Source: Porphyromonadaceae bacterium UBA7042 | Lineage (GTDB): Bacteria > Bacteroidota > Bacteroidia > Bacteroidales > Muribaculaceae | Assembly (NCBI GenBank): GCA_002494015.1 | Contig: DLAR01000069.1 | Coordinates: 1-9,941 of the forward strand | Length of the DNA stretch: 9,941 nt | Reading direction: 5' to 3' | Shown here: positions 1-6,578 of the stretch, piece by piece | Layout: each line of letters starts with the position of its first letter | Numbering within the stretch: the first letter of the stretch is position 1 | Notes under the pieces: generated by a model | Told to the model about the DNA's origin: nothing | What the model saw: the letters and a program-made list of their open reading frames with translations, nothing else | Database searches by the model: none | Translations under genes and position numbers: made by a program

Positions 1-130
1 CTCGATGCACGTCGCCGGTTACAAGTATGACGAGATTGCCAAGGAGATGAACCTCCCGCTCGGCACTGTCAAGAGCCGCATCTTCTTCGCCCGCAAGAAA
101 CTTCAGTCGCGTTTCGCCGACTACCGCTGA
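1..130 (+). CDS. ECF-type RNA polymerase sigma factor, C-terminal fragment (left copy)
   Basis: The reading frame enters from the left edge (first full codon at 2) and ends with TGA at 128-130, giving 42 C-terminal residues. They contain a helix-turn-helix typical of sigma-70 region 4, which contacts the -35/-33 promoter element: GYKYDEIAKEMNLPLGTVKS, followed by a basic helix with RIFFARKKLQ. The PLGTVKSR signature is characteristic of ECF (RpoE-like) sigma factors, and Bacteroidales carry many of these. The N-terminal region 2 lies outside the window, so the regulon and any anti-sigma partner cannot be judged. No anti-sigma gene follows; the next features are a noncoding spacer and a terminator. 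The encoded residues are identical to those of the convergent copy at the right edge, although four codons differ. Confidence 0.88.
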   Translation, partial: SMHVAGYKYDEIAKEMNLPLGTVKSRIFFARKKLQSRFADYR

Positions 131-300
131 GCCGCCCGTCGCTCCCCCGGAATGAACAAAAGAAAGAATAACAAGTTTATATCATACAGGACTACAAACC
201 GCGGACAACGCTCCGCAACGGCATAAAGATGCAATTTTTGAGATTAAATGATTGGTTAATTGGTTACTAAAGTCGTGAGACCGAGTATTTTGTGATTTAG
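131..300 (+). other. Conserved spacer downstream of sigma gene (left copy)
   Basis: This 170-bp stretch between the sigma stop codon and the terminator holds no convincing gene. It is nearly as similar to its right-arm counterpart as the coding part is, with two uninterrupted identical runs (140-193 and 229-300). Visible structure includes a small hairpin with GCGGA at 201-205 pairing TCCGC at 212-216, where one of the substitutions (207) falls in the loop. There is also a tandem 8-mer at 251-266. A 24-codon ORF (152-226) is present in both copies but changes two amino acids between them, so coding is doubtful. It could be the 3' untranslated region of the sigma mRNA or contain a small RNA; no promoter was recognised. 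Confidence 0.5.
251..266 (+). repeat. Tandem 8-bp repeat ATTGGTTA x2 (left arm)
   Basis: ATTGGTTA occurs twice back to back inside the conserved spacer, with no difference between the two inverted-repeat arms. It lies in the longest run (229-300) that is identical between the arms. A direct repeat of this kind can be a protein-binding site, but nothing else supports that and it may be chance in A/T-rich DNA. Confidence 0.5.
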
Positions 301-302
301 AA

Positions 303-337
303 AAAAACGTCCCCCCGCTAACCGGAGGGACGTTTTT
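303..337. terminator. Hairpin terminator after sigma gene (left arm)
   Basis: A 15-bp stem runs from A303 to G317 and from C323 to T337 with a 5-nt loop (318-322). The arms are AAAAACGTCCCCCCG and CGGAGGGACGTTTTT. In the + direction there is one C·A mismatch (314/326) and only five T residues before GTG. In the - direction the same position becomes a G·U wobble and seven T residues follow, so the element is a better terminator for leftward transcription. No leftward gene ends here. In the present arrangement it should still separate the sigma transcript from the promoter at 378. Confidence 0.8.
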
Positions 338-377
338 GTGTAAATCCCGGTATCGGTTTCTTAACGTTTTTAAAAAA

Positions 378-409
378 TTTGACGATGTGGGATTGTTTCA
401 TTATCTTTG
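378..409 (+). promoter_or_regulatory. Bacteroides-type housekeeping promoter for the gene block
   Basis: TTTG at 378-381 is followed after 20 bp by TATCTTTG at 402-409, a perfect match to the known Bacteroidetes -33 TTTG / -7 TAnnTTTG consensus with its normal 19-21 bp spacing. Transcription would start around 414-418, giving a short leader of about 15-20 nt before the ATG at 433. Because the promoter covers 379-409, the in-frame ATG at 379 cannot be the translation start of the following gene. It is the only full consensus promoter I found in front of a gene in the window. Confidence 0.85.
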
Positions 410-432
410 TATTTGCAAAAATATATACTTTT

Positions 433-1317
433 ATGATGAAACGCATCTTGCTGATATTTTTCATGGCGGTGACCCTTTCCTTAGGGGCCAAAGCCGATAC
501 ATATTTTCAGTATCCGATTGTACCTGACTCGCTTTCGACACTTCAGGACCGCTGTGATTACCTCGCCCGGCATTTCTGGGATTTCTGTGACCTGAAAAAA
601 GCATTTTCGTCACGACAGAAGATGGCTCAGGAATTTTCGGTCTATCTGTCAATTTTGCAGAATGCATCGGCCGACTCGGCTTTTGCCTCGGTAGAAAGAC
701 TGACTAAAAAACTGGAAAAGCGACCGTCTGACTTGCTGTTTCTCACCGAGCGCGCCGAGGCGCAGCTTTACAGCGACACTGCCGAAGTGTGGATTGACGA
801 GCTATATCTCCCGTTTATCCGCGCAGCTATAGCCAACAAGAAAATAGATAAGGCGACAAAGGCGCGTTTTGTCCATCAGGAAACAATTCTTTCCAATTCT
901 CTCCCCGGCAATACCGCTCCGTCACTTCCTTATACTGACCGCAACGGATTGCCGGGAAATCTCGACAATGATTCGGCTCAGGTTGTCGTGGTGTTTTTCA
1001 ATGACCCCGATTGCAGTGACTGCAACCTTGCCCGAATACGCCTTCATGCCGACATCAGCGCGAGCGAGTTAATCGACGCGGGGACCGTCAGGGTAGTATC
1101 GATAGCGTTGACCGACCCCGACGAATCATGGCGGCTGGCTGTGGCCGACTACCCCGAGACATGGGTTGTGGCAGCCAATCCCGATGCCGACCTGACATTT
1201 GACCTGCGCAGCGGTACTCCCGAGTTTTATGTCCTTGACAAGAACCACAAGATTAGGTTCAAGCATCTCGGAATAGACCAATTACTTGATATTTTCCGGC
1301 AGTTAAAACGCCGCTAA
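433..1317 (+). CDS. Exported DUF5106-type thioredoxin-like protein
   Basis: This 294-residue protein begins with a signal peptide (MMKRILLIFFMAVTLSLG, cleavage probably after AKA), so it should act in the periplasm or be surface anchored. No lipobox cysteine is seen. Residues of about 25-165 form a helical domain with YLARHFWDFCD near the start, which resembles DUF5106 of Bacteroidales. The C-terminal part is thioredoxin-like: strand VVVVFFNDPDC, a CSDC motif at C194 and C197, and a likely cis-proline in SGTPEF (P263). Both cysteines are present, so thiol-disulfide activity is possible; the substrate is unknown. The start at 433 is chosen because the promoter lies upstream and the signal peptide begins here; 436 is equally possible. 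The DoxX gene follows after 20 bp, suggesting joint expression. The DUF5106 assignment is from recognition, not a profile search. Confidence 0.8.
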   Translation: MMKRILLIFFMAVTLSLGAKADTYFQYPIVPDSLSTLQDRCDYLARHFWDFCDLKKAFSSRQKMAQEFSVYLSILQNASADSAFASVERLTKKLEKRPSDLLFLTERAEAQLYSDTAEVWIDELYLPFIRAAIANKKIDKATKARFVHQETILSNSLPGNTAPSLPYTDRNGLPGNLDNDSAQVVVVFFNDPDCSDCNLARIRLHADISASELIDAGTVRVVSIALTDPDESWRLAVADYPETWVVAANPDADLTFDLRSGTPEFYVLDKNHKIRFKHLGIDQLLDIFRQLKRR

Positions 1318-1337
1318 TCCCATTAAAATTCTGACCC

Positions 1338-1850
1338 ATGGCAAGCCAAAACAACTTTCTGACCAAACTCTTTCTAAAGACTACAGGGTTTTCCTATACC
1401 AACATGGCCCGTCTTTTTATCCGATTGTTTGTCGGCGTAATGTTCATGCAATTTGGCATACGTCATTTGGTCAACTTCGAATCGCTTTCCGACAATTTTC
1501 CCGCCCTTCTCGGGATGACATCGCAGGCTGCGCTGATTACGATGATTGTAATCGAGCTGGTCTGCTCGCTGTTCATAATGGCGGGGTTTCTTACGCGTCT
1601 CTCTGTGATACCGCCGGCACTCTCGATGATTGTCGCCGAGTACTATATTCTTCACGACCTGCTTCCGGCTGATGTCAGCATCTATGGGCTCGACTCTACC
1701 GACCCCGGCTATCTGCCCATCATGTTCATAGGAATTTACCTCTTTATTCTTCTTGCCGGCCCGGGAAAGATTTCGCTTGACTATTTCATCTCGCTCTACT
1801 TCATTTCGCGCGATGGAATCAAGGAGGAAGAAGAATTGGAAGAAGTGTAA
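1338..1850 (+). CDS. DoxX family inner-membrane protein
   Basis: This 170-residue protein has four predicted hydrophobic segments, at roughly residues 24-42, 64-84, 88-106 and 125-141. That is the usual size and topology of the DoxX/DoxD family. Family hallmarks are ARLFIRLFVGVMFMQFGIRH in the first segment and the ending LAGPGKISLD after the fourth. The C-terminus is strongly acidic (KEEEELEEV) and probably cytoplasmic. DoxX proteins are small quinone-associated membrane subunits in some systems (thiosulfate:quinone oxidoreductase in Acidianus, a redox complex in mycobacteria), but most are uncharacterised. The thioredoxin-like exported protein just upstream makes a link to envelope thiol redox plausible, which is inference. 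ATG at 1338 is the natural start, 20 bp after the preceding stop. Confidence 0.85.
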   Translation: MASQNNFLTKLFLKTTGFSYTNMARLFIRLFVGVMFMQFGIRHLVNFESLSDNFPALLGMTSQAALITMIVIELVCSLFIMAGFLTRLSVIPPALSMIVAEYYILHDLLPADVSIYGLDSTDPGYLPIMFIGIYLFILLAGPGKISLDYFISLYFISRDGIKEEEELEEV

Positions 1851-1918
1851 GCTGATTGCGAATAACAAGTTACAACTAACAGATTACCCGGTTTAGGATA
1901 ACATATTACATAAAAAGA

Positions 1919-2983
1919 ATGAATATTGCAGTACTCATCTCGGGCGGGGTCGACAGTGCCGTGGCAGTTCACAGGTTGCTTGAACAAGGCCACAACCTGC
2001 ACCTCTTTTATATACGCATCGGACTCGACAACGACGAGGGCGATTGCTCGGCCGAGGAAGATATCGAGATGTGTTCCTACATTGCCCGGCACTACAATCT
2101 GCCGTTTGACGTTGTGTCACTCCATGAGGAATACTGGGACAATGTCATGGAATACGCGTTGCGCACAGTCAAGGCGGGACTCACCCCTAACCCTGACATC
2201 ATGTGCAACAAAATGATTAAGTTCGGCTTTTTTGAACAGCGGTGGGGGCATGAATTTGACCGCACGGCGACAGGCCATTATGCCACGACCCGGGAAATTG
2301 ACGGCCTCGTCTATCTCGGCACCGGGGTTGACCGGGTGAAAGACCAGACCGATTTTCTTGCCCGTATCTCTTACGACCAGCTGCGCCATCTCGTTTTTCC
2401 TATCGGCGACCTTCCCAAGGCCCGGGTGCGCGAAATCGCCCTTGAAACCCGTATGCCCAACGCTTTCCGCAAAGACTCGCAGGGAATATGTTTCCTCGGC
2501 AAAATAAACTATAACGATTTTATCCGCCGCCATCTCGGCGAAAAACCGGGTTCGATTGTTGAAATAGAAACAGGACGTAAACTCGGCGAGCATCGCGGCT
2601 ACTGGTTCCACACAATCGGCCAGCGCAAAGGTCTCGGTCTGAGCGGTGGCCCGTGGTATGTGGTGAAAAAGAACATCCATGACAATGTCGTGTATGTCTC
2701 GCGCGGTTATGACACTGAAAAGCAGTATGGCAACACGCTGAATCTGACCGAGATGCACTGGATTACCCGCGACCCGTGGCCCGATAGCTGTGAAAAAGTC
2801 GACATTACGTTCAAAAACCGGCATACTCCGGAGTTTATACCCGCAACCCTGACGCGCCTGCCCGACGGCGATTATGTCATCGAGTCATCGCGCCCGGTTC
2901 AAGGAATCGCCCCGGGGCAATTCGGCGTAATATATGACCGCGATTCCCGCCTATGTTATGGCAGCGGTATAATTTATAAGTAA
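1919..2983 (+). CDS. mnmA: tRNA-specific 2-thiouridylase MnmA
   Basis: This cytoplasmic enzyme activates U34 of the Lys, Glu and Gln tRNAs with ATP and inserts sulfur to make 2-thiouridine. At 354 residues it is close to E. coli MnmA (368). Visible motifs are the N-terminal PP-loop SGGVDSAVAV (residues 8-17), NPDIMCNKMIKFG with catalytic Cys96, TGHYA (118-122), the tRNA-contact segment KDQTDFLARI (141-150), DSQGICFLG with the second catalytic Cys191, and the C-terminal barrel ending GIAPGQFGVIYD. The segment that usually reads KDQSYFL is KDQTDFLA here, which may mark one of the MnmA paralogues known in some Bacteroides genomes. It follows DoxX after 68 bp, the largest gap in the block. I saw no consensus promoter there, though a weaker one is possible. 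Confidence 0.96.
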   Translation: MNIAVLISGGVDSAVAVHRLLEQGHNLHLFYIRIGLDNDEGDCSAEEDIEMCSYIARHYNLPFDVVSLHEEYWDNVMEYALRTVKAGLTPNPDIMCNKMIKFGFFEQRWGHEFDRTATGHYATTREIDGLVYLGTGVDRVKDQTDFLARISYDQLRHLVFPIGDLPKARVREIALETRMPNAFRKDSQGICFLGKINYNDFIRRHLGEKPGSIVEIETGRKLGEHRGYWFHTIGQRKGLGLSGGPWYVVKKNIHDNVVYVSRGYDTEKQYGNTLNLTEMHWITRDPWPDSCEKVDITFKNRHTPEFIPATLTRLPDGDYVIESSRPVQGIAPGQFGVIYDRDSRLCYGSGIIYK

Positions 2984-3020
2984 TCGACATTCACTAACCA
3001 CCCAACTTACCCTCAGACGA

Positions 3021-3644
3021 ATGGACTCCCGCATACGGCTAAAAGTTCTCGGAATATCCTACAGCCAGATTCAGAACGGCGCCTACGCCCTGATTCTGGC
3101 ACAGGCCAACGGCCCCTACCGCATCCCGGTGGTAATCGGAGCCGCCGAGGCTCAGTCAATCGCAATGAAGATGGAGGGACTGACTCCCCCGCGTCCGATG
3201 ACCCATGACCTCTTTGTCAGTTTCGCCCACGCGTTCGGGGTAAAACTGAAAGAGGTGTTTATCTACAAGTTTGAAGACGGGATTTTCTCGTCGGAACTGA
3301 CGTTTGCCGACGATGACCGCACCGTCACGCTTGACTCGCGCACCAGCGATGCTATCGCGATTGCCATGCGCACGGGTGCGCCGATCTATACCACCCCCGA
3401 GATTCTTGACGAGACGGGATTTGTCATGGAAGTGCGTGAAGAAGAGTCGGAAACCGAGTCCGACGATGATACCGAAACAGGCCCCGTGGAACCACGTCTT
3501 GAAAACTATGCCGTCGAGGAGCTTGAACGCACTCTCGCCCGCCACATTGAGCGTGAAGAATATGAACAGGCGGCAAAGGTAGCCGAAATCCTCAACCGCA
3601 AGCGCGGCAACTCACTCGGCGATGCCGATTCCTTAACCCAATAG
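3021..3644 (+). CDS. Bifunctional nuclease family protein (DUF151) with C-terminal UVR motif
   Basis: This 207-residue protein has two parts. Residues of about 5-130 match the bifunctional nuclease/DUF151 family, with features such as YALILAQANGPYRIPVVIG near the start, PRPMTHDL in the middle and DSRTSDAIAIAMRTGAPIY at the end of the domain. Family members are reported to have DNase and RNase activity. A very acidic linker follows (about 138-157). Residues of about 160-195 form a UVR motif (EELERTLARHIEREEYEQAA), the helical hairpin that joins UvrB to UvrC and also occurs in Clp-type proteins. This two-domain form is common in Bacteroidota. It has no signal peptide and is presumably cytoplasmic. 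It lies 37 bp after mnmA and 28 bp before the permease. Its biological role is not established. Confidence 0.9.
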   Translation: MDSRIRLKVLGISYSQIQNGAYALILAQANGPYRIPVVIGAAEAQSIAMKMEGLTPPRPMTHDLFVSFAHAFGVKLKEVFIYKFEDGIFSSELTFADDDRTVTLDSRTSDAIAIAMRTGAPIYTTPEILDETGFVMEVREEESETESDDDTETGPVEPRLENYAVEELERTLARHIEREEYEQAAKVAEILNRKRGNSLGDADSLTQ

Positions 3645-3672
3645 AATTCTTACCCTAAAACTCTGATAATAT

Positions 3673-5010
3673 ATGAAATCCTTAAAAGTACGCCTATCGG
3701 CGATGAACTTTCTGGAATTTGCCGTCTGGGGAGCCTATCTGACATCGCTCGGCAACTATCTGATGCGTATCGGCCTCGCGAGTGAAATCGGATGGTTCTA
3801 TACCGTCCAAGGAATTGTGTCTCTGTTTATGCCCGCAGTCATCGGTATCGTGGCCGACCGCTGGGTTCAGGCCCAGCGCATGTTGAGCGCGTGTCACATG
3901 GCTGCCGGACTGTTCATGTGCGCTGCCGGGGCCTATGCCATGACAGCGGATGTTGTCGAGTTTGGACCGCTGTTCACGCTTTACTCTTTATCTGTCGGAT
4001 TTTTCATGCCCACTATCGGCTTGTCCAATTCGGTAGCGTTCAACGCGCTGTTTAAGGCCGGTCTTGATACTGTCAAGCATTTCCCGCCGATTCGCGTGTT
4101 TGGCACGGTCGGATTCATCTGCTCGATGCTGTTTGTCAACTTCACCCAGTTCCAGACAAGCTACATGCAGCTGTTTACATCGGGTATACTCAGCTTCCTC
4201 TTGGCTATTTACGCCCTGACAATGCCCGCCTGCCCAGTCAACAAGGCAAAAGCCGGGTCGCTTGCCGAGAGCCTCGGGTTAAAGGCATTCAAGTTGTTCA
4301 AGGTAAAGAAGATGGCCATCTTCTTTATCTTCAGCATGTTGTTGGGAGTATCGTTGCAGATTACCAACAGTTATGGCAATCCCTTCATAACCACTTTTGC
4401 CGATATTCCTGAATTTGCCGAGACTTGGGGTGCCCGCAACGCCAACGCGCTCATCTCGCTGTCGCAGATTAGCGAGACACTCTGTATCCTGCTCATACCC
4501 TTCTGCCTGAAACGATTCGGGATAAAGGGCGTCATGCTGATGTCGATGTTTGCATGGGTATTCCGTTTCGGATTCTTCGGACTCGGCGACCCGGGTAGCG
4601 GAGTGTGGCTTTTCGTCCTCTCATGCATCGTCTACGGCATTGCCTTTGACTTTTTCAATGTCTCGGGTGGCCTTTATGTCGACCGTGAGACTACCCCCGA
4701 CATTCGCAGCAGCGCCCAAGGTCTTTTCATGATTATGACCAACGGTGTCGGCGCGACTGTCGGAACACTTGGTGCTCAGGCTGTTGTCAACCATTTTGTC
4801 TACTTTGAAGGCGCGACTCCGCAGGCCCAGATTCAGGGATGGGAAACCTCATGGTTTATATTTGCAGGATATGCGCTCGTTGTCGGTATTCTGTTCATGC
4901 TTATCTTCAAGGAGAAGGCCAATGACATGTCGACTGACCCGGATCTGAACAAAGAAATCAAGGAGGTCGAAGGCCCGGTTTCCCCGGCCGACGGATTTGT
5001 AAACGAATAA
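3673..5010 (+). CDS. Nucleoside permease, NupG/XapB-type MFS transporter
   Basis: This 445-residue integral membrane protein has about twelve hydrophobic segments and a hydrophilic, acidic C-terminal tail. The start (RLSAMNFLEFAVWGAYLTSL) and the motif GIVADRWVQAQRML between helices 2 and 3 are typical of the nucleoside:H+ symporter family of the major facilitator superfamily, which contains E. coli NupG and XapB. FNVSGGLYVDRE in the second half also matches this family. It would import purine or pyrimidine nucleosides across the inner membrane using the proton gradient; the exact substrate cannot be read from the sequence. The proposed ATG at 3673 places the first helix immediately after a short basic N-terminus, as expected. 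The neighbours are nucleic-acid modification genes, so the grouping does not obviously reflect a nucleoside-use pathway. Confidence 0.9.
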   Translation: MKSLKVRLSAMNFLEFAVWGAYLTSLGNYLMRIGLASEIGWFYTVQGIVSLFMPAVIGIVADRWVQAQRMLSACHMAAGLFMCAAGAYAMTADVVEFGPLFTLYSLSVGFFMPTIGLSNSVAFNALFKAGLDTVKHFPPIRVFGTVGFICSMLFVNFTQFQTSYMQLFTSGILSFLLAIYALTMPACPVNKAKAGSLAESLGLKAFKLFKVKKMAIFFIFSMLLGVSLQITNSYGNPFITTFADIPEFAETWGARNANALISLSQISETLCILLIPFCLKRFGIKGVMLMSMFAWVFRFGFFGLGDPGSGVWLFVLSCIVYGIAFDFFNVSGGLYVDRETTPDIRSSAQGLFMIMTNGVGATVGTLGAQAVVNHFVYFEGATPQAQIQGWETSWFIFAGYALVVGILFMLIFKEKANDMSTDPDLNKEIKEVEGPVSPADGFVNE

Positions 5011-5028
5011 AAAGCAGTTTCGCAAAAT

Positions 5029-5751
5029 ATGATTCAATTCTATGCTCCTGACCTGATGACATCGCCCGTGTTGCCCGAAAGTGACTCGGGCCACGCGGTG
5101 CGTGTGCTCCGTATGCAAGCCGGAGACCGGTTGCGTGTTGTCGACGGGCGAGGGCACATATTTGACTGCCGCTTGCTTGACGCGCATCCCAAACGCGCGG
5201 TAGTTGATATTGTGGACACGGTTGAGCAGCCTCTTTCGTGGACGCAGCAAATCACGGTGGCTGTCGCCCCCACCAAGCATCTTGACCGCATGGAATGGCT
5301 GGTGGAAAAACTGACCGAAATCGGTGTGAACCGTATCATTCCCATTTTGTGCCGACACTCCGAGCGGCGCGAAATCAAAGTTGAACGGTTGGTCAAGACG
5401 GCAATCTCGGCCATGAAACAGTCGTTGAAAGCCACAATGCCGGTTATTGACGGGATGACCCCGATAGACAGGGTCCTCGGCTCGGTTCCGGCCACTACCG
5501 ACAAGTTTGTGGCTTATTGTGACGATGCTGTCGGGCGGCATGACTTCTCGTGCAGCTACCGTCCCGGCCACGACACTTTGATTCTCATCGGCCCTGAGGG
5601 AGACTTCTCTCCTGCCGAAATAAAAACCGCGCTCGACACCGGCTTTGTCCCGGTCACCCTCGGGGAGGAACGCCTCCGCACCGAGACGGCCGCCCTTTAT
5701 GCCGTCACAGCCTGTCACGTTCTTGACAGGCTGAAACCCTCCACATTATGA
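5029..5751 (+). CDS. rsmE: 16S rRNA (uracil(1498)-N3)-methyltransferase RsmE
   Basis: This 240-residue protein is the normal length for RsmE, which methylates N3 of U1498 in 16S rRNA within the 30S subunit, using S-adenosylmethionine. The N-terminal PUA-like RNA-binding domain contains HAVRVLRMQAGDRLRVVDGR (residues about 23-42). The C-terminal SPOUT domain has the trefoil-knot SAM motifs LIGPEGDFSP (GPEGD at 188-192) and LGEERLRTETAALYAV (about 211-226). The segment EWLVEKLTEIGVNRIIP also fits the family. It starts 18 bp after the permease stop and ends 8 bp before kdsA, consistent with cotranscription. A long open frame on the opposite strand across this gene is a codon-bias shadow. Confidence 0.96.
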   Translation: MIQFYAPDLMTSPVLPESDSGHAVRVLRMQAGDRLRVVDGRGHIFDCRLLDAHPKRAVVDIVDTVEQPLSWTQQITVAVAPTKHLDRMEWLVEKLTEIGVNRIIPILCRHSERREIKVERLVKTAISAMKQSLKATMPVIDGMTPIDRVLGSVPATTDKFVAYCDDAVGRHDFSCSYRPGHDTLILIGPEGDFSPAEIKTALDTGFVPVTLGEERLRTETAALYAVTACHVLDRLKPSTL

Positions 5752-5759
5752 ATTAACTA

Positions 5760-6578
5760 ATGATTATGAATTTTAAAGATTATAGCAGTTACCCCAATTT
5801 CTTTCTCCTTGCCGGCCCCTGCGTCATCGAAGGGGAGAAAATGGCCATGGAAATCGCCGAGACCATCGTCAAAGTAACCGAAAGCCTTGACATACCCTAC
5901 GTTTTCAAAGGGTCTTACCGCAAGGCCAACCGCTCGCGCCTCGACTCTTTTACCGGCATCGGCGACCTTGAGGCCCTTGCCATTCTCGGGAAAGTGAAAT
6001 CAACATTCGGCATCCCTGTCGTGACCGACATCCACTCCCCCGAAGAAGCGCAGATGGCGGCTGACTTTGTCGACGTGCTCCAGATTCCGGCATTCCTTTG
6101 CCGCCAGACCGACTTGCTCGTGGCCGCCGCGCGCACCGGCAAGGCTGTCAACATCAAGAAAGGCCAATTTCTGTCACCCGAGGCGATGCAGTTTGCCGTG
6201 CAGAAAGTGAGAGAGGCCGGAAACGACAATGTCGCCGTTACGGAACGCGGGGTGTCATTCGGCTATCAGGACCTCATTGTCGATTATCGCGGGATTCCCG
6301 AGATGCAGAAATTCGGATGTCCCGTCATTCTCGACGCTACCCACTCGCTCCAGCAACCCAACCAGCCCAAAGGCGTCACCGGCGGACGTCCCGACCTGAT
6401 CGAGACAATAGCCCGCGCCGGGGTGGCAGTCGGCGTTGACGGCCTTTTTATCGAGACTCATCCCAATCCGTCACAAGCCAAAAGCGACGGGGCCAACATG
6501 CTCCCGCTTTCCAGTCTCCCCGAACTCTTGAAACGTCTCTCGGCCATCCGCGCCACCATAAACATGTTTGAAGACTAA
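5760..6578 (+). CDS. kdsA: 3-deoxy-8-phosphooctulonate synthase KdsA (Kdo-8-phosphate synthase), metal-dependent class
   Basis: This 272-residue cytoplasmic TIM-barrel enzyme condenses phosphoenolpyruvate with arabinose 5-phosphate to make Kdo-8-phosphate for the LPS inner core. Motifs in order are LAGPCVIEGE, FKGSYRKANRSRLDSFTGIG, PVVTDIHSPEEA, LQIPAFLCRQTDLL, NIKKGQFLSP, VTERGVSFGYQDLIVDYR, ILDATHSLQQP and FIETHPNPSQAKSDG. The metal ligands known from the Aquifex aeolicus enzyme (C11, H185, E222, D233) are present as C21, H195, E232 and D243 with identical spacing, so this is the metal-dependent class rather than the metal-independent E. coli type, which has Asn at the Cys position. An alternative ATG lies two codons downstream at 5766. 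The stop codon overlaps the next ATG by one base. Its presence shows a Gram-negative, LPS-making host. Confidence 0.97.
   Translation: MIMNFKDYSSYPNFFLLAGPCVIEGEKMAMEIAETIVKVTESLDIPYVFKGSYRKANRSRLDSFTGIGDLEALAILGKVKSTFGIPVVTDIHSPEEAQMAADFVDVLQIPAFLCRQTDLLVAAARTGKAVNIKKGQFLSPEAMQFAVQKVREAGNDNVAVTERGVSFGYQDLIVDYRGIPEMQKFGCPVILDATHSLQQPNQPKGVTGGRPDLIETIARAGVAVGVDGLFIETHPNPSQAKSDGANMLPLSSLPELLKRLSAIRATINMFED

Larger units (their letters stand above)
1..341 (+). repeat. Left arm of a long imperfect inverted repeat
   Basis: This segment matches the reverse complement of 9600-9941 almost base for base. My hand alignment finds ten substitutions (left-arm positions 25, 37, 67, 103, 139, 194, 207, 220, 228 and 318) and one missing G between 300 and 301, giving about 97% identity. 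It contains the 3' end of a sigma-factor gene, the downstream spacer and a hairpin terminator. Similarity stops abruptly at 341/342, a few bases beyond the terminator. The outer limit is unknown because the repeat runs off the window. No transposase or recombinase gene is visible inside it. Confidence 0.95.

Noticed and set aside
152..226. Small basic 24-codon ORF after the sigma stop, present in both arms
   Set aside because: Of three differences between the arms in this ORF, two change the amino acid, unlike the sigma codons, and no ribosome-binding or family evidence supports it.
379..432. N-terminal extension of the first gene starting at ATG 379
   Set aside because: The stretch lies inside and just after a perfect promoter, and the downstream ATG at 433 begins a proper signal peptide.
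1860..1871. GAATAACAAGTT upstream of mnmA, shared with the sigma spacer at 166-177
   Set aside because: The match is only 12 bases in A/T-rich intergenic DNA with no flanking similarity; chance is the simplest explanation.
4857..4864. TATATTTG, a -7-like promoter element inside the permease gene upstream of rsmE
   Set aside because: No TTTG lies 19-21 bp upstream, and it is inside coding sequence about 165 bp before the next start.
4849..5718. 289-codon open frame on the - strand opposite the end of the permease gene and rsmE
   Set aside because: It lies antisense to a well-recognised rsmE gene, has no recognisable family features and is explained by codon bias.
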